From positions 62,001 to 126,000 of the forward strand of contig JAIPUZ010000013.1 of the NCBI GenBank assembly GCA_022833215.1: a stretch of 64,000 nucleotides of DNA. Reading direction: 5' to 3'. The position numbers were made by a program, and so were the translations under genes. The stretch comes from Mesorhizobium sp. (GTDB lineage Bacteria > Pseudomonadota > Alphaproteobacteria > Rhizobiales > Rhizobiaceae). Each line of letters opens with the position of its first letter. Position 1 is the first letter of the stretch. Positions 51,274 through 60,877 of the stretch are shown here, piece by piece. A model generated the notes under the pieces. The model was given only the letters and a program-made list of their open reading frames with translations, was not told the DNA's origin and searched no databases.

Positions 51274-54200
51274 ATGCGCATCGAAAGGCACTTCACCAGG
51301 GCGGGCCAGTCCCCCTATGCGGAAATCGAATTCCGCAAGGCGCTGTCGGAGATCAAGAACCCTGACGGTTCCATCGTCTTCCGGCTCGACAATATCGACG
51401 TGCCGGCTCAGTTCTCGCAGGTTGCGGCCGACATTCTCGCCCAGAAGTATTTCCGCAAGGCCGGCGTGCCCGCGCGCCTGAAAAGGATAGAGGAAAACGA
51501 CGTCCCTTCCTTCCTCTGGCGTTCTGTCGCCGATGAAGCGGCCCTTGCCGAACTGCCCGAGGGCGAACGCTACGGTTCCGAGACCGATGCGCGTCAGGTG
51601 TTCGACCGTCTGGCCGGCACCTGGGCCTACTGGGGCTGGAAAGGCAAGTATTTCGACGGCGAGGAAGATGCGCAGGCATTCAAGGACGAGCTGTCCTACA
51701 TGCTCGCCACCCAGCGCGTGGCGCCCAACTCGCCGCAATGGTTCAACACCGGCCTGCACTGGGCCTACGGGATCGACGGTCCCGGACAGGGCCATTTCTA
51801 CGTCGATCCCTTCACCGGCAAGATGACCCGCTCGAAGTCGGCCTACGAGCATCCGCAGCCGCATGCCTGCTTCATCCAGTCCGTGGGCGACGATCTCGTC
51901 AACGAAGGCGGCATCATGGACCTGTGGGTGCGCGAGGCGCGCCTGTTCAAATACGGCTCCGGCACCGGCTCCAACTTCTCGCATCTGCGTGGCGAAGGCG
52001 AAAAGCTTTCCGGCGGCGGCAAGTCTTCGGGCCTGATGAGCTTCCTCAAGATCGGCGACCGCGCCGCCGGCGCCATCAAGTCGGGCGGCACCACCCGCCG
52101 CGCCGCCAAGATGGTGATCGTCGATGCCGACCATCCCGACATCGAGTCCTTCATCGACTGGAAGGTGAAGGAGGAACAGAAGGTCGCCGCCCTCGTCACC
52201 GGCTCCAAGATCGTGCGCAAGCATCTCGACGCGATCATGAAAGCCTGCGTCAACTGCGAGGGTCAGGATGACGACTGCTTCGATCCCTCGATCAACACCG
52301 CGCTCAAGCGCGAGATCAAGGCCGCGAAGAAGAACGCCGTGCCGGAAAACTACATCCAGCGCGTCATCCAGTTCGCACGGCAGGGCTACACCTCGATCGA
52401 GTTCAAGACCTACGACACCGACTGGGATTCGGAAGCCTATCTCACCGTTTCGGGCCAGAACTCGAACAACTCCGTCTCGCTGAAGGACGATTTCCTGCGC
52501 GCGGTGGAGAAGGACGGCGACTGGAACCTGATCCGCCGCATCGACGGCAAGGTCCACAAGACCCTCAAGGCCCGCGACCTGTGGGAAAAGATCGGCTACG
52601 CCGCATGGGCCTCGGCGGATCCCGGCCTGCACTTCAACACCACCATGAACGACTGGCACACCTGCCCGGCCGCCGGTCCGATCCGGGCTTCCAACCCGTG
52701 CTCGGAATACATGTTCCTCGACGACACGGCCTGCAACCTCGCCTCGGTCAACCTTTTGCCCTACCGCAATGCCGACGGCACCATCGACATCGCCGCCTAC
52801 GAGCACACCGTGCGGCTGTGGACGATCGTGTTGGAAGTCTCCGTCATGATGGCGCAGTTCCCGTCGCGCGAGATCGCGGAACTGTCCTACAAGTACCGCA
52901 CGCTCGGCCTCGGCTACGCCAATATCGGCGGCCTGCTGATGACCGCCGGCGTCCCCTACGATTCGGACGAGGGCCGCGCGCTGTGCGGCGTGCTGACCGC
53001 GCTGATGACCGGCGTTTCCTACGCCACCTCGGCCGAGATGGCGCGCGAGCTGGGCGCCTTCGCGGATTATCCGCGCAATGCCGACAACATGCTGCGGGTG
53101 ATGCGCAACCATCGCCGCGCCGCCTATGGCGAGAAGGACGGCTACGAGAAGCTGGCCGTCAATCCGGTTCCGCTCGAAGCTGAACATGTATGGCAGAAGG
53201 AGCTGGTCGAGCACGCCAAAGCTGCATGGGACCGCGCCCTCGAACTCGGCGAGGAACACGGCTACCGCAACGCACAGGCGACCGTGATCGCGCCGACCGG
53301 CACCATCGGTCTGGTCATGGACTGCGACACCACCGGCATCGAGCCCGACTTCGCTCTGGTGAAGTTCAAGAAGCTGGCCGGCGGCGGCTACTTCAAGATC
53401 ATCAACCGCGCCGTGCCGGAAGCGCTGCGCACGCTGGGCTACTCCGAAAGCCAGATCGCCGAGATCGAGGCTTATGCCGTCGGCCATGGCAACCTGAATC
53501 AGGCTCCGGGCGTAAACCCTTCAACGCTCAGGGCAAAAGGCTTCACCGACGAGAAGATCGAGGCGCTGAACGGCGCGTTGAAGTCAGCCTTCGACGTCAA
53601 GTTCGTGTTCAACCAGTGGACGCTGGGCGCGGACTGGCTGAAGGAAACCTTCGGCTTCACCGACGAGCAACTCAACGACTTCTCCTTCGAGATGCTGCCT
53701 GCCCTCGGCTTCTCGAGGAAGGAGATCGAGGCCGCCAACATCCATGTCTGCGGGGCGATGACGCTTGAAGGCGCGCCCTTCCTCAAGGATGAGCATCTGC
53801 CGGTGTTCGACTGCGCCAATCCGTGCGGCAAGATCGGCAAGCGCTACCTGTCGGTGGAAAGCCACATCCGCATGATGGCGGCGGCGCAGCCCTTCATCTC
53901 GGGCGCCATTTCCAAGACCATCAACATGCCCAACGAGGCGACGGTCGAGGACGCCAAGAACGCCTACATGCTGTCGTGGAAGCTGGCGCTGAAGGCCAAC
54001 GCGCTCTATCGCGACGGCTCCAAGCTCTCGCAGCCGCTCAACGCCTCGCTGATCTCCGACGAGGAGGACGAAGAGGACGATGCCATCGAGACGCTGGTCG
54101 CCGCCCCCGCCGCCGCAAGGGCGGTCGAGGTGACGGAGAAGATCATCGAGCGCGTGGTGGAAAAGGTGGTGCGCGACCGCGAGAAGCTGCCCAACCGCCG

Positions 54201-55053
54201 CAAGGGCTACACCCAGAAGGCCGTGGTCGGCGGGCACAAGGTCTACCTGCGCACCGGCGAGTTCGACGACGGACGTCTGGGCGAGATCTTCATCGACATG
54301 CACAAGGAAGGCGCTGCCTTCCGCGCCATGATGAACAATTTCGCCATCGCCATCTCGCTCGGCCTGCAATATGGCGTGCCGCTGGAGGAATATGTCGAGG
54401 CCTTCACCTTCGTGAAGTTCGAGCCGGCGGGCATGGTGCAGGGCAACGACGCCATCAAGAGCGCCACGTCGATCATCGACTATGTGTTCCGCGAGCTGGC
54501 GATCTCCTATCTGGGCCGCAACGACCTTGCCCATGTCGATACCGACTTCTCCAACACCTCGCTCGGCAAGGGCATCACCGAAGGCAAGGCCCTGCCCTTC
54601 TCCCGGGGCCTCACGCGCGGCGCTTCGCCGGTGAAGCTGGTCACCCCGACCGGCGAGCCAAAGGGCATGGCGGGCGGCCCGGCGGACAAGACCACGCCGC
54701 AGCGTTCCGTGCCAACGGCCTATGCCTCCAACGTGCATCCGATCTCGGCCGGTGCCACGGCGCTGAAGACCGAGCCGGCAACCGATGGCGCGGTCGCCTT
54801 CAAGCGCGACTATGAGGAGCGGGCGAAGGAAGTGCCGGAAGAAGTCGTGGAAACAGCCGCCGAGGCGTTGTTCACGGACGCCGCCGCGAAGGAAGCGGCC
54901 GACGCCAAGAAGCTCGCCGCCGCGCGTCGCCAGCAGTCGCTGATGCAGGGCTATACCGGCAACGAGTGCTCGGAATGCCATAACTTCACCATGGTGCGGA
55001 ACGGCACCTGCGAGAAGTGCGACACCTGCGGCGCGACCAGCGGCTGCAGCTGA
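51274..55053 (+). CDS. nrdJ: Vitamin B12-dependent (class II) ribonucleotide reductase
   Basis: A 1259-residue adenosylcobalamin-dependent reductase that makes deoxyribonucleotides without needing oxygen. The start [15 protein letters not shown] matches the family in Hyphomicrobiales, and the longer frame to 51088 has no conserved content. Catalytic-core stretches [21 protein letters not shown] and [17 protein letters not shown] are clear. The C-terminus has a Cys-rich end ([10 protein letters not shown] ... [14 protein letters not shown]) that rereduces the active site and probably binds zinc. GAAGGGAC lies 9 bp before the start. It is followed by a strong terminator. NrdR-like boxes upstream suggest NrdR control. 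Confidence 0.95.
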   Translation: MRIERHFTRAGQSPYAEIEFRKALSEIKNPDGSIVFRLDNIDVPAQFSQVAADILAQKYFRKAGVPARLKRIEENDVPSFLWRSVADEAALAELPEGERYGSETDARQVFDRLAGTWAYWGWKGKYFDGEEDAQAFKDELSYMLATQRVAPNSPQWFNTGLHWAYGIDGPGQGHFYVDPFTGKMTRSKSAYEHPQPHACFIQSVGDDLVNEGGIMDLWVREARLFKYGSGTGSNFSHLRGEGEKLSGGGKSSGLMSFLKIGDRAAGAIKSGGTTRRAAKMVIVDADHPDIESFIDWKVKEEQKVAALVTGSKIVRKHLDAIMKACVNCEGQDDDCFDPSINTALKREIKAAKKNAVPENYIQRVIQFARQGYTSIEFKTYDTDWDSEAYLTVSGQNSNNSVSLKDDFLRAVEKDGDWNLIRRIDGKVHKTLKARDLWEKIGYAAWASADPGLHFNTTMNDWHTCPAAGPIRASNPCSEYMFLDDTACNLASVNLLPYRNADGTIDIAAYEHTVRLWTIVLEVSVMMAQFPSREIAELSYKYRTLGLGYANIGGLLMTAGVPYDSDEGRALCGVLTALMTGVSYATSAEMARELGAFADYPRNADNMLRVMRNHRRAAYGEKDGYEKLAVNPVPLEAEHVWQKELVEHAKAAWDRALELGEEHGYRNAQATVIAPTGTIGLVMDCDTTGIEPDFALVKFKKLAGGGYFKIINRAVPEALRTLGYSESQIAEIEAYAVGHGNLNQAPGVNPSTLRAKGFTDEKIEALNGALKSAFDVKFVFNQWTLGADWLKETFGFTDEQLNDFSFEMLPALGFSRKEIEAANIHVCGAMTLEGAPFLKDEHLPVFDCANPCGKIGKRYLSVESHIRMMAAAQPFISGAISKTINMPNEATVEDAKNAYMLSWKLALKANALYRDGSKLSQPLNASLISDEEDEEDDAIETLVAAPAAARAVEVTEKIIERVVEKVVRDREKLPNRRKGYTQKAVVGGHKVYLRTGEFDDGRLGEIFIDMHKEGAAFRAMMNNFAIAISLGLQYGVPLEEYVEAFTFVKFEPAGMVQGNDAIKSATSIIDYVFRELAISYLGRNDLAHVDTDFSNTSLGKGITEGKALPFSRGLTRGASPVKLVTPTGEPKGMAGGPADKTTPQRSVPTAYASNVHPISAGATALKTEPATDGAVAFKRDYEERAKEVPEEVVETAAEALFTDAAAKEAADAKKLAAARRQQSLMQGYTGNECSECHNFTMVRNGTCEKCDTCGATSGCS

Positions 55054-55071
55054 TATTTCGAAACTGGGAAA

Positions 55072-55106
55072 AAGCCGCTGGAACGCCATGTTCCGGCGGC
55101 TTTTTT
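55072..55106 (+). terminator. Rho-independent terminator of nrdJ
   Basis: AAGCCGCTGGAAC (55072-55084) and GTTCCGGCGGCTT (55090-55102) pair over 13 bp with one G-U wobble; the loop is GCCAT and a T6 tract follows. It is 19 bp after the nrdJ stop. Confidence 0.93.
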
Positions 55107-55257
55107 CGTAAGGGAACCTCAATCCCCGACAGCTCACGACATGTCACCTGCCTCCGAAGACAGATCGCCATGGCCCAGAGGTCGCTTGCCGGCCATATCC
55201 GGGCGAAAAAAATTCAAAGTCCGGGACTAATACGAGGTGCGGCTTCGTAAACGCATC

Positions 55258-55815
55258 ATGAGTTCAGGCACGTCCCGCTTCGACATCACCGGCCAGCTGG
55301 GCGCCATGCGGCGCTATGCCCGCTCGCTGACGCGCGACGACGTGCAGGCCGAAGACCTCGTGCACGACGCCCTCGTCCGCGCTTACGAGAAGCGCGGCAG
55401 CTTCAGGGAGAGCGGCAATCTGCGGGCCTGGCTGCTGTCGATCCTGCACAATGTCTTCATCGACGGACGCAGGGCGCGGCAGGCCGAAAATCTCCGCATC
55501 GAGAAGGCAGCGGAGCTTACCGAACCGCACCTTGCGCCGGCCCAGGACCATCAGTTGCGTCTCAATCAGGTCCGGCGCGCCTTCATGGCGCTTCCGGAGG
55601 AACAGCGCACCGCGCTGCATCTGGTTGCGGTGGAAGGAATGAGCTTCAGCGAGGCTGCGGATGCTCTGGGCATCCCCTCCGGAACGCTTATGTCGCGGCT
55701 GGCGCGGGCGCGAGCCGCACTCAGGGCCATGGAGGATGCACCGGGCACCCGCACGGACGGCGACGCCCCGTCGCACCTCAGGATCGTAGGAGGATCGAAT
55801 GAGTCATCCCGTTGA
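55258..55815 (+). CDS. ECF-type RNA polymerase sigma factor
   Basis: A 185-residue sigma-70-family factor. Region 2 contains MRRYARSLTRDDVQAEDLVHDALVRAYEK and the core-binding LRAWLLSILHNVFIDGRR; region 4 is ALPEEQRTALHLVAVEGMSFSEAADALGIPSGTLMSRLARARAAL. There is no region 3, as in ECF factors. The ATG at 55258 is used, because the frame start at 55237 has no support. It overlaps the downstream anti-sigma gene by 17 bp. The activating stress is not known. Confidence 0.92.
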   Translation: MSSGTSRFDITGQLGAMRRYARSLTRDDVQAEDLVHDALVRAYEKRGSFRESGNLRAWLLSILHNVFIDGRRARQAENLRIEKAAELTEPHLAPAQDHQLRLNQVRRAFMALPEEQRTALHLVAVEGMSFSEAADALGIPSGTLMSRLARARAALRAMEDAPGTRTDGDAPSHLRIVGGSNESSR

Positions 55816-56572
55816 CCCGGTCACCGAAGCGGACCTGCAAGCCTATGTCGAGGATCGCCTGCCCATGACGCGCCGCATCGAGGTCGAGGCCCATCTTTGC
55901 CACGACATCGGTGCTGCCATGCGCGTCATCGCCGATCTCAGGATCCGTGACGAATTGCGTCTGGCCCTTGGCGAGATGCCGCGCATGGGAAGCATCGCCA
56001 CGACGAAAGCCGCACGGCGCCTTGAAAGGGGGCTGGCCACGTCGAGGCTGGTGCGCCGGTTTCGACAGGTGGCGGCTGTCGCGATGCTCGTAGGGCTTGG
56101 CTGGCTCGCGCATTCGCAATTCGGCCCCCTCGGCGTGGGCGAGGTCGTGGCATCGACCATGCCCCCGGCCTATGTCGCAGATGCCGTCAGGGCCCACAGG
56201 ACGACGCTCATCCGGGCCGCGATGCATTCGCAACCCGTGGCCCCCCGTTACGATCCGGCCGAAATCCGCTCCGCGACAGCGATCGTTCTTCCCACCCTGC
56301 CCGACGACTGGACCGTCACCGATGTTCAGATATTTCCGTCCACCTTCGGCCCAAGCGTGGAGATGACCATCCGGACCGGCTCCATCGGCACGGTTTCGCT
56401 GTTTGCCGCGCGCCCCGGAACCTTCGACGTCGTACCCGCAACGCTCTCGCGGCAGGACGATCTTTCCGCCGCGCACTGGCAGATCGGCGAGGTTGCCTAC
56501 GCGCTCGTCACGCGCGGCGGAACCGACGAACTGAACCGCGCCGCGGAACGCCTCGTCGACACCCTCTATTGA
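55799..56572 (+). CDS. Anti-sigma factor, transmembrane
   Basis: A 257-residue partner of the ECF factor. The N-terminus (PVTEADLQAYVEDRLPMTRRIEVEAHLCHD) resembles the sigma-binding zinc-anti-sigma helix bundle, with only part of the HxxxCxxC motif. One membrane segment lies at about residues 91-107, followed by a periplasmic domain. It overlaps the sigma gene by 17 bp, the usual arrangement. It probably sequesters the sigma factor at the inner membrane until a periplasmic signal arrives. Confidence 0.85.
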   Translation: MSHPVDPVTEADLQAYVEDRLPMTRRIEVEAHLCHDIGAAMRVIADLRIRDELRLALGEMPRMGSIATTKAARRLERGLATSRLVRRFRQVAAVAMLVGLGWLAHSQFGPLGVGEVVASTMPPAYVADAVRAHRTTLIRAAMHSQPVAPRYDPAEIRSATAIVLPTLPDDWTVTDVQIFPSTFGPSVEMTIRTGSIGTVSLFAARPGTFDVVPATLSRQDDLSAAHWQIGEVAYALVTRGGTDELNRAAERLVDTLY

Positions 56573-56606
56573 AAGCAATCAACCCACACCTTCAGGAGGT
56601 TATTGA

Positions 56607-57323
56607 ATGAACACCCCGAATTACGGCTATCGTGCAGGCGTCGGCCAGCAAAGCGCGGCCCTGTTCGACGAGGGCCTGCGCCAGCATATGCTGCGCGTCT
56701 ACAACTATATGGCGCTCGGGCTGGTGCTGACAGGCGCCGTCGCCTTCATCGTGTCATCGGTTCCGGCACTCTACGTGCCGATCTTCTCGACACCGCTGAA
56801 GTGGGTGGTGATGCTCGCCCCCCTCGCCTTCGTGTTCCTGTTCTCGTTTCGCATACAGACCATGACGGCAGCCGGCGCACAGGCCATGTTCTGGGCCTTC
56901 TGCGGGCTCATGGGACTGTCGCTCGCCTCGGTATTCCTCGTCTTCACGGGCACCTCGATCGCGCGCACCTTCTTCATTGCCGCCACCATGTTCGGCGCCA
57001 TGAGCCTCTACGGCTATACGACGAAGACGGACCTGACGAAGTTCTCGTCCTTCCTCATCATGGGCCTGATCGGCGTTCTGATCGCGGCGCTGGTCAACCT
57101 GTTCATGCAGTCCTCGGCGCTGCAATTCGCCATCTCGGTGATCGGCATCTTCGTGTTCCTCGGCCTGACCGCATGGGACACACAGACGATCAAGGAACAG
57201 TATGCGGAGAATTTCGATTCCGAATCCAGGCAGAAGCTGGCCGTGTGGGGCGCGTTCTCGCTGTACCTGAATTTCGTCAACATCTTCCAGTTGCTGCTCA
57301 ATTTCACCGGCGAGCGCGAGTAG
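56607..57323 (+). CDS. Bax inhibitor-1/YccA-family membrane protein
   Basis: A 238-residue membrane protein with seven hydrophobic segments and the UPF0005/BI-1 signature stretches (VYNYMALGLVLTGAVAF, FTGTSIARTFFIAATMFGAMSLYGYTTKTDLTKF, and near the end WDTQTIKEQYAE). Members act as pH-sensitive calcium leak channels or protease regulators (YccA, with FtsH). AGGAGGTTATTGA precedes the ATG. It sits 34 bp before a DUF2076 gene. Confidence 0.93.
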   Translation: MNTPNYGYRAGVGQQSAALFDEGLRQHMLRVYNYMALGLVLTGAVAFIVSSVPALYVPIFSTPLKWVVMLAPLAFVFLFSFRIQTMTAAGAQAMFWAFCGLMGLSLASVFLVFTGTSIARTFFIAATMFGAMSLYGYTTKTDLTKFSSFLIMGLIGVLIAALVNLFMQSSALQFAISVIGIFVFLGLTAWDTQTIKEQYAENFDSESRQKLAVWGAFSLYLNFVNIFQLLLNFTGERE

Positions 57324-57357
57324 CCACCGGATCCCGGACCAAGAAAAGGACGACAGG

Positions 57358-57903
57358 ATGGATCGAAACGACAGCCAGGCGATCGAGCAGCTTTTCAGCA
57401 GGCTCGATGCCGTCGAGCGTCAGGCGCCGCCCCGCGACGGTGAAGCCGAAGCCTATATCCGGGACCGCATCGCCTCCCAGCCCGGCGCGCCATACTATAT
57501 GGCGCAGACCATCATCGTGCAGGAGCAGGCGCTGGAAGCGGCGCAAGCCCGCATAGAGGAACTGGAGGCGCAAGCACGCCAGCACTCCGGCGGCATCTTG
57601 GGCGGGCTTTTCGGCAACAGCCGCCCGCCGCAGCGGTCGGGAACCGTGCCGCGCATCGGCCGGACCGGCACAGCAGTGCCCCGGTCGCCTCTGCCTGGCG
57701 ACACGGCCCACAATGGGCGCGCTGGCGCAGGAGGAGGTTTCCTCGCGGGCGCGGCCCAGACCGCCATGGGCGTTGCGGGCGGCGTGCTTCTTGGCAATGC
57801 CATTGCCGGCATGTTCGGCGGCGGCGAGGCACAGGCAGCCGATGACGACACCGGAGCCGCCGACGAAGGATTCGACGGCGGCTTCGACGACATCGATTTC
57901 TGA
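57358..57903 (+). CDS. DUF2076 family protein
   Basis: A 181-residue protein of the DUF2076 family. The N-terminal part (DRNDSQAIEQLFSRLDAVERQAPPRDGEAEAYIRDRIASQPGAPYYMAQTIIVQEQALEAAQ) is coiled-coil and conserved. A Gly/Ala-rich middle with one hydrophobic stretch (about 127-148) and an acidic tail follow. Function unknown; often clustered with BI-1 genes in alphaproteobacteria. Confidence 0.9.
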   Translation: MDRNDSQAIEQLFSRLDAVERQAPPRDGEAEAYIRDRIASQPGAPYYMAQTIIVQEQALEAAQARIEELEAQARQHSGGILGGLFGNSRPPQRSGTVPRIGRTGTAVPRSPLPGDTAHNGRAGAGGGFLAGAAQTAMGVAGGVLLGNAIAGMFGGGEAQAADDDTGAADEGFDGGFDDIDF

Positions 57904-57923
57904 CCGGATTTTCGCTCGCAACG

Positions 57924-57953
57924 GGGGCCGGTATCGCCGGCCCCTTTGTTTTT
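57924..57953 (+). terminator. Rho-independent terminator after DUF2076 gene
   Basis: GGGGCCGG (57924-57931) and CCGGCCCC (57937-57944), loop TATCG, then TTTGTTTTT. It closes the BI-1/DUF2076 transcript. Confidence 0.9.
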
Positions 57954-58029
57954 CTGCAAGCAGCGCCGATAACAAGACTTCACGGGGAGAGCGTCTTCGG
58001 CTGAAGAACACCGCCTCCTTCCGGAGGCG

Positions 58030-59055
58030 TCAGTCAGCCTCGGCCATCAGTTGCCGTCCACCCAGCCAGTTGCGCCACTGCGCTTCGGTCCCGTTGAAGA
58101 CGTTGAGGTCTATGTTGCCCTTCACGCCGTGCGACAGGCCCGATCCCGAATATTGCCAGAACACCCATTTGCGGCCCGGATAGACCCTGGAAGGGTGCTG
58201 GGCCACGGCACGCAGCCAGAACGGATAGTCCGTGAAAGCGCCTTTCAGGTTGTCGGCATAGAAATCGGGGGCGGTGTAGATGATGGGCCGCTGGCCATAG
58301 TGGCGCTCCAGCCTGTCCATGAAGACCTGCATCTTCTCGCGCACCTGCGCCGGCGACGGGCGCTTGCGGCAGCGCGACTCGCCATTCCATTCCACATCGA
58401 TGACGGGCGGTAAAGCGCCGGCCACCTTAGGCACGTTGCGGATGAACCAGTCGGCCTGCTCGCTCGCCGGCCGGCACCAGTAGAAGAAATGATAGGCGCC
58501 GCGCCTGATCCCTGCGGCGGCCGCGCCGGTCCAGTTCTTCATGAACATGGGGTCGAGGTGGTCGCCGCCGTCCGTTGCCTTGATGAAGGCGAAATTTGCG
58601 CCCTGGCTGCGCAGCTTCGGCCAGTCGATCTCGCCCTGCCAGCGTGAAACGTCCACACCGTGAACCGCGTAGTGGCGCGGCGCGACCTTGCCGAAATTGA
58701 TCGGCTTGGCGTCGCGGAAGCGTTGCGGATGGATGGCCGCATCGATCGCCTTCTGCGATCTGGTCGCGGGGCGCGGCGTGGGAACGAGCGCCGCGGTTTC
58801 CAGCGCCGGCATGGCGAAGCCGGAATCGGTCTCGCCTCCGGTGAGCGCCGCGATCTGGTCCTCCACCTTTTCGGCAGGGGGCGCGGCCTGGGCCGTGGCG
58901 CTCCCGCCCACCCTGACAGAGGGCGTTACCGGCCGCTCGATCGAACTGGTCGTCTCCTGCGAGGGGCGCGGGACGATATCCTCGATGCCGACGCGTGAGC
59001 AGCCGGATGCAACGAGACCGAGAATGACAAGCGCTGGCAAAGCTGAAGAACGCAT
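58030..59055 (-). CDS. GH25-family muramidase, lipoprotein
   Basis: A 341-residue protein with a lipobox near the N-terminus (LVASGC, Cys19) and a Ser/Thr/Pro-rich linker up to about residue 125. The C-terminal glycoside hydrolase 25 domain has HGVDVSRWQGEIDW with the catalytic Asp, and PPVIDVEWNG. The fold is an N-acetylmuramidase that cuts peptidoglycan. A lipid anchor suggests action at the periplasmic face, perhaps during envelope remodelling. Confidence 0.9.
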   Translation of the reverse strand: MRSSALPALVILGLVASGCSRVGIEDIVPRPSQETTSSIERPVTPSVRVGGSATAQAAPPAEKVEDQIAALTGGETDSGFAMPALETAALVPTPRPATRSQKAIDAAIHPQRFRDAKPINFGKVAPRHYAVHGVDVSRWQGEIDWPKLRSQGANFAFIKATDGGDHLDPMFMKNWTGAAAAGIRRGAYHFFYWCRPASEQADWFIRNVPKVAGALPPVIDVEWNGESRCRKRPSPAQVREKMQVFMDRLERHYGQRPIIYTAPDFYADNLKGAFTDYPFWLRAVAQHPSRVYPGRKWVFWQYSGSGLSHGVKGNIDLNVFNGTEAQWRNWLGGRQLMAEAD

Positions 59056-59230
59056 CCGGGACCTGTACGCAAAACTACATCGGCCGGCAGGCAGACTGAT
59101 GCCACTCCGGAACCCGGGACAATTATGAAGGATGAATTACCAAGAAAGTTTGAATCAATTTTTTAACGTTTGGCGCGAGTCGGCACGTTCCGCCCGGTTC
59201 GACCCCGGACGGAAAGCGCTGATCGAAGGT

Positions 59231-59425
59231 TCAGGGGCAAATCCCCTGCTCGCGGCATTCGCGCGCCACCATGTAGGCGGGAGGCAGCGAGGGGTCCTCG
59301 ACACGGGCGCGGGCGCGTTCGAGCATCCAGCGCAACCCTTTCGGATTCACGCGGTCGCGTTGCATGACGAGCTGAACCATCGGATCGTCCAGCAATTCGT
59401 CGAGCCTGCTCTTTTCCTCGCTCAT
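59231..59425 (-). CDS. Small conserved protein of unknown function
   Basis: A 64-residue protein (SEEKSRLDELLDDPMVQLVMQRDRVNPKGLRWMLERARAR and so on) ending in RECREQGICP. Acidic start, helical middle, two cysteines at the end. The ATG at 59425 is used; an in-frame ATG 5 codons upstream is possible. It is a small hypothetical protein common in this order. Confidence 0.65.
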   Translation of the reverse strand: MSEEKSRLDELLDDPMVQLVMQRDRVNPKGLRWMLERARARVEDPSLPPAYMVARECREQGICP

Positions 59426-59574
59426 GTCGTGCCTCTTCATTAAGCCCTGCGCCGATGCGGCATAGATAGGTACCGAATCTTGACGCGCCAATGGCACTGA
59501 GACGACTAAGCTATGGCAAATGCGTGAAATTTCGCGGCGGGCATTGCCCTGCTTTCAGCCGCATCGGGAAAGGA

Positions 59575-59823
59575 TCAATGTTTCCGGGCCTGAACGAGAT
59601 AGGCGTCGATCGTCTGCTCGCCCAGCCATTTCATGGCTTCCAGCCGGTGCAGCCCTTCGACAAGCACGTAGCGCTTGCCGTCGTGGCGCACCTGGATCGG
59701 TGTTGTCATGCCGTTTTCGACGATATTCTCGGCAAGATGGCGCACCGTTTCGGGATGAAGCGTCTTGCGGCGTGCCGCAGGCACGTAAATCCCGTTCACC
59801 GCAACTTTCTGGACTCTGAGCAT
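59575..59823 (-). CDS. ParB/sulfiredoxin-fold domain protein
   Basis: An 82-residue stand-alone ParB N-terminal-like domain (VQKVAVNGIYVPAARRKTLHPETVRHLAENIVENGMTTPIQV, then VLVEGLHRLEAMKWLGE). The VEGLHRLEA motif matches the GEHR phosphate-binding box of the ParB/Srx superfamily. No HTH or segregation domains, so it is not a chromosome-partitioning ParB. The ATG at 59823 is preferred to 59871. Function unknown. Confidence 0.78.
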   Translation of the reverse strand: MLRVQKVAVNGIYVPAARRKTLHPETVRHLAENIVENGMTTPIQVRHDGKRYVLVEGLHRLEAMKWLGEQTIDAYLVQARKH

Positions 59824-59922
59824 ACCGACCCCACCTGTTTCGCCGACCGCAAACCGGCCCGCCGCCATCACTATATAGTGTCTTGTTGCAGGCAGTCGCG
59901 ATTAACATGCCCCGCCCGGATG

Positions 59923-60408
59923 TCAGCGCTTCTTTGCGGCTCCGGCGGCTTCATCGATAAGCATGTTGGCGATCTGCATGCGGATCATTGCGCGCTGGCG
60001 CAGATGCGGCGGCACCCGGTCGGGGTGGTTCGCGAGGGCGAAGCGGCGGCGCGCCCCCCGCAAATCGACACCCGGTTGTCCAAGGCCGAGTTCAGCTGCG
60101 ATCGATTCGGGGTCGACTGGCGCGAGTTCCGGGAGGATCGGCTGTTGAGCGGTATCCGCCTCGCCCAGTGCTGCCCTTGCCTGATCCAGCAGGGCGGCAA
60201 ATTCAACACCGAGATCGACACCGCTGTCACGATACTGCGCAGCCAGGGCATCTTCCGACACCTTTATGCGCCCGCAATGCAACTCCTCGACCACGGCGAG
60301 ATAGTCGAACGGTATTGTCGGATTTGCCGGCAACGGCCGATCCTCGCCGGCCGAGACGAAAAGATCGTCCAGCAGGGACGCGAAATCCTTTGCTGCGCCA
60401 CTGGCTAT
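59923..60408 (-). CDS. DnaJ-like (J-domain) protein, start uncertain
   Basis: The frame encodes a C-terminal J-domain-like segment: RRRFALANHPDRVPPHLRQRAMIRMQIANMLIDEA has the HPD tripeptide. The N-terminal part (DFASLLDDLFVSAGEDRP, NPTIPFDYLAVVEELHCGRIKVSEDAL) is conserved-looking but of unknown role. No ATG, GTG or suitably placed TTG precedes it. The frame is open up to a TAA at 60454-60456. A GGGGAGG ribosome site is placed 5 bp before an ATA at 60406-60408. A TTG at 60333 is the only standard alternative and would remove the conserved N-terminal part. A mutated or rare ATA start is therefore plausible. Confidence 0.6.
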   Translation of the reverse strand: MASGAAKDFASLLDDLFVSAGEDRPLPANPTIPFDYLAVVEELHCGRIKVSEDALAAQYRDSGVDLGVEFAALLDQARAALGEADTAQQPILPELAPVDPESIAAELGLGQPGVDLRGARRRFALANHPDRVPPHLRQRAMIRMQIANMLIDEAAGAAKKR

Positions 60409-60601
60409 GTCCGCCTCCCCGTACTGGAACGCGCACAGGCTAGGCGCGGTCCGTTAAGATTGGGTGGCATCCACGGTTAGAAATTAATTCCCGGGCTCCA
60501 AACCTGCCTGAATTCATGGCAGCCATGCCTATGTTGCAGCGCACAATCGTCACAAATGACGTATAAGAGGGAACATGGGAGGACAATTCAGGAGCCCGGT
60601 C

Positions 60602-60766
60602 ATGGGTTTTGTCACAGAACTGTTCGCCCGCCCCCGCCCTCAGGAAGAAGTGCGCTATCGCACGGCATTGGCTCTGCTCAACGCCATGAGCAATTCCGAT
60701 CGCGCCGACATCGGCATCAAGCCGGCGGATTTTCCGCGCATAGCCCGCGAAATGTCGATGCGCTGA
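60602..60766 (+). CDS. DUF1127-like small protein
   Basis: A 54-residue protein whose second half (ALALLNAMSNSDRADIGIKPADFPRIAREMSMR) resembles DUF1127 proteins (short regulators of phosphate/RNA metabolism in alphaproteobacteria). The ATG at 60602 follows AGGAG by 8 bp; an in-frame ATG at 60575 is the alternative and would add nine residues. Function not known; the family resemblance is moderate. Confidence 0.6.
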   Translation: MGFVTELFARPRPQEEVRYRTALALLNAMSNSDRADIGIKPADFPRIAREMSMR

Positions 60767-60877
60767 CCGTCAAGATGCAATGCGTGCGTGTGGCGAATCG
60801 GTGCCGCCTCGCATAGTCTCCTCCTCCACTGTGCCGCATTCACGCGTCAGGTCGCGGACATGGCAGGAGACAGACAT

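Noticed and set aside
51247-53487. A 746-codon minus-strand frame opposite nrdJ
   Set aside because: It is a shadow of a highly GC-rich, strongly biased coding strand; the plus-strand product is a well-recognised enzyme.
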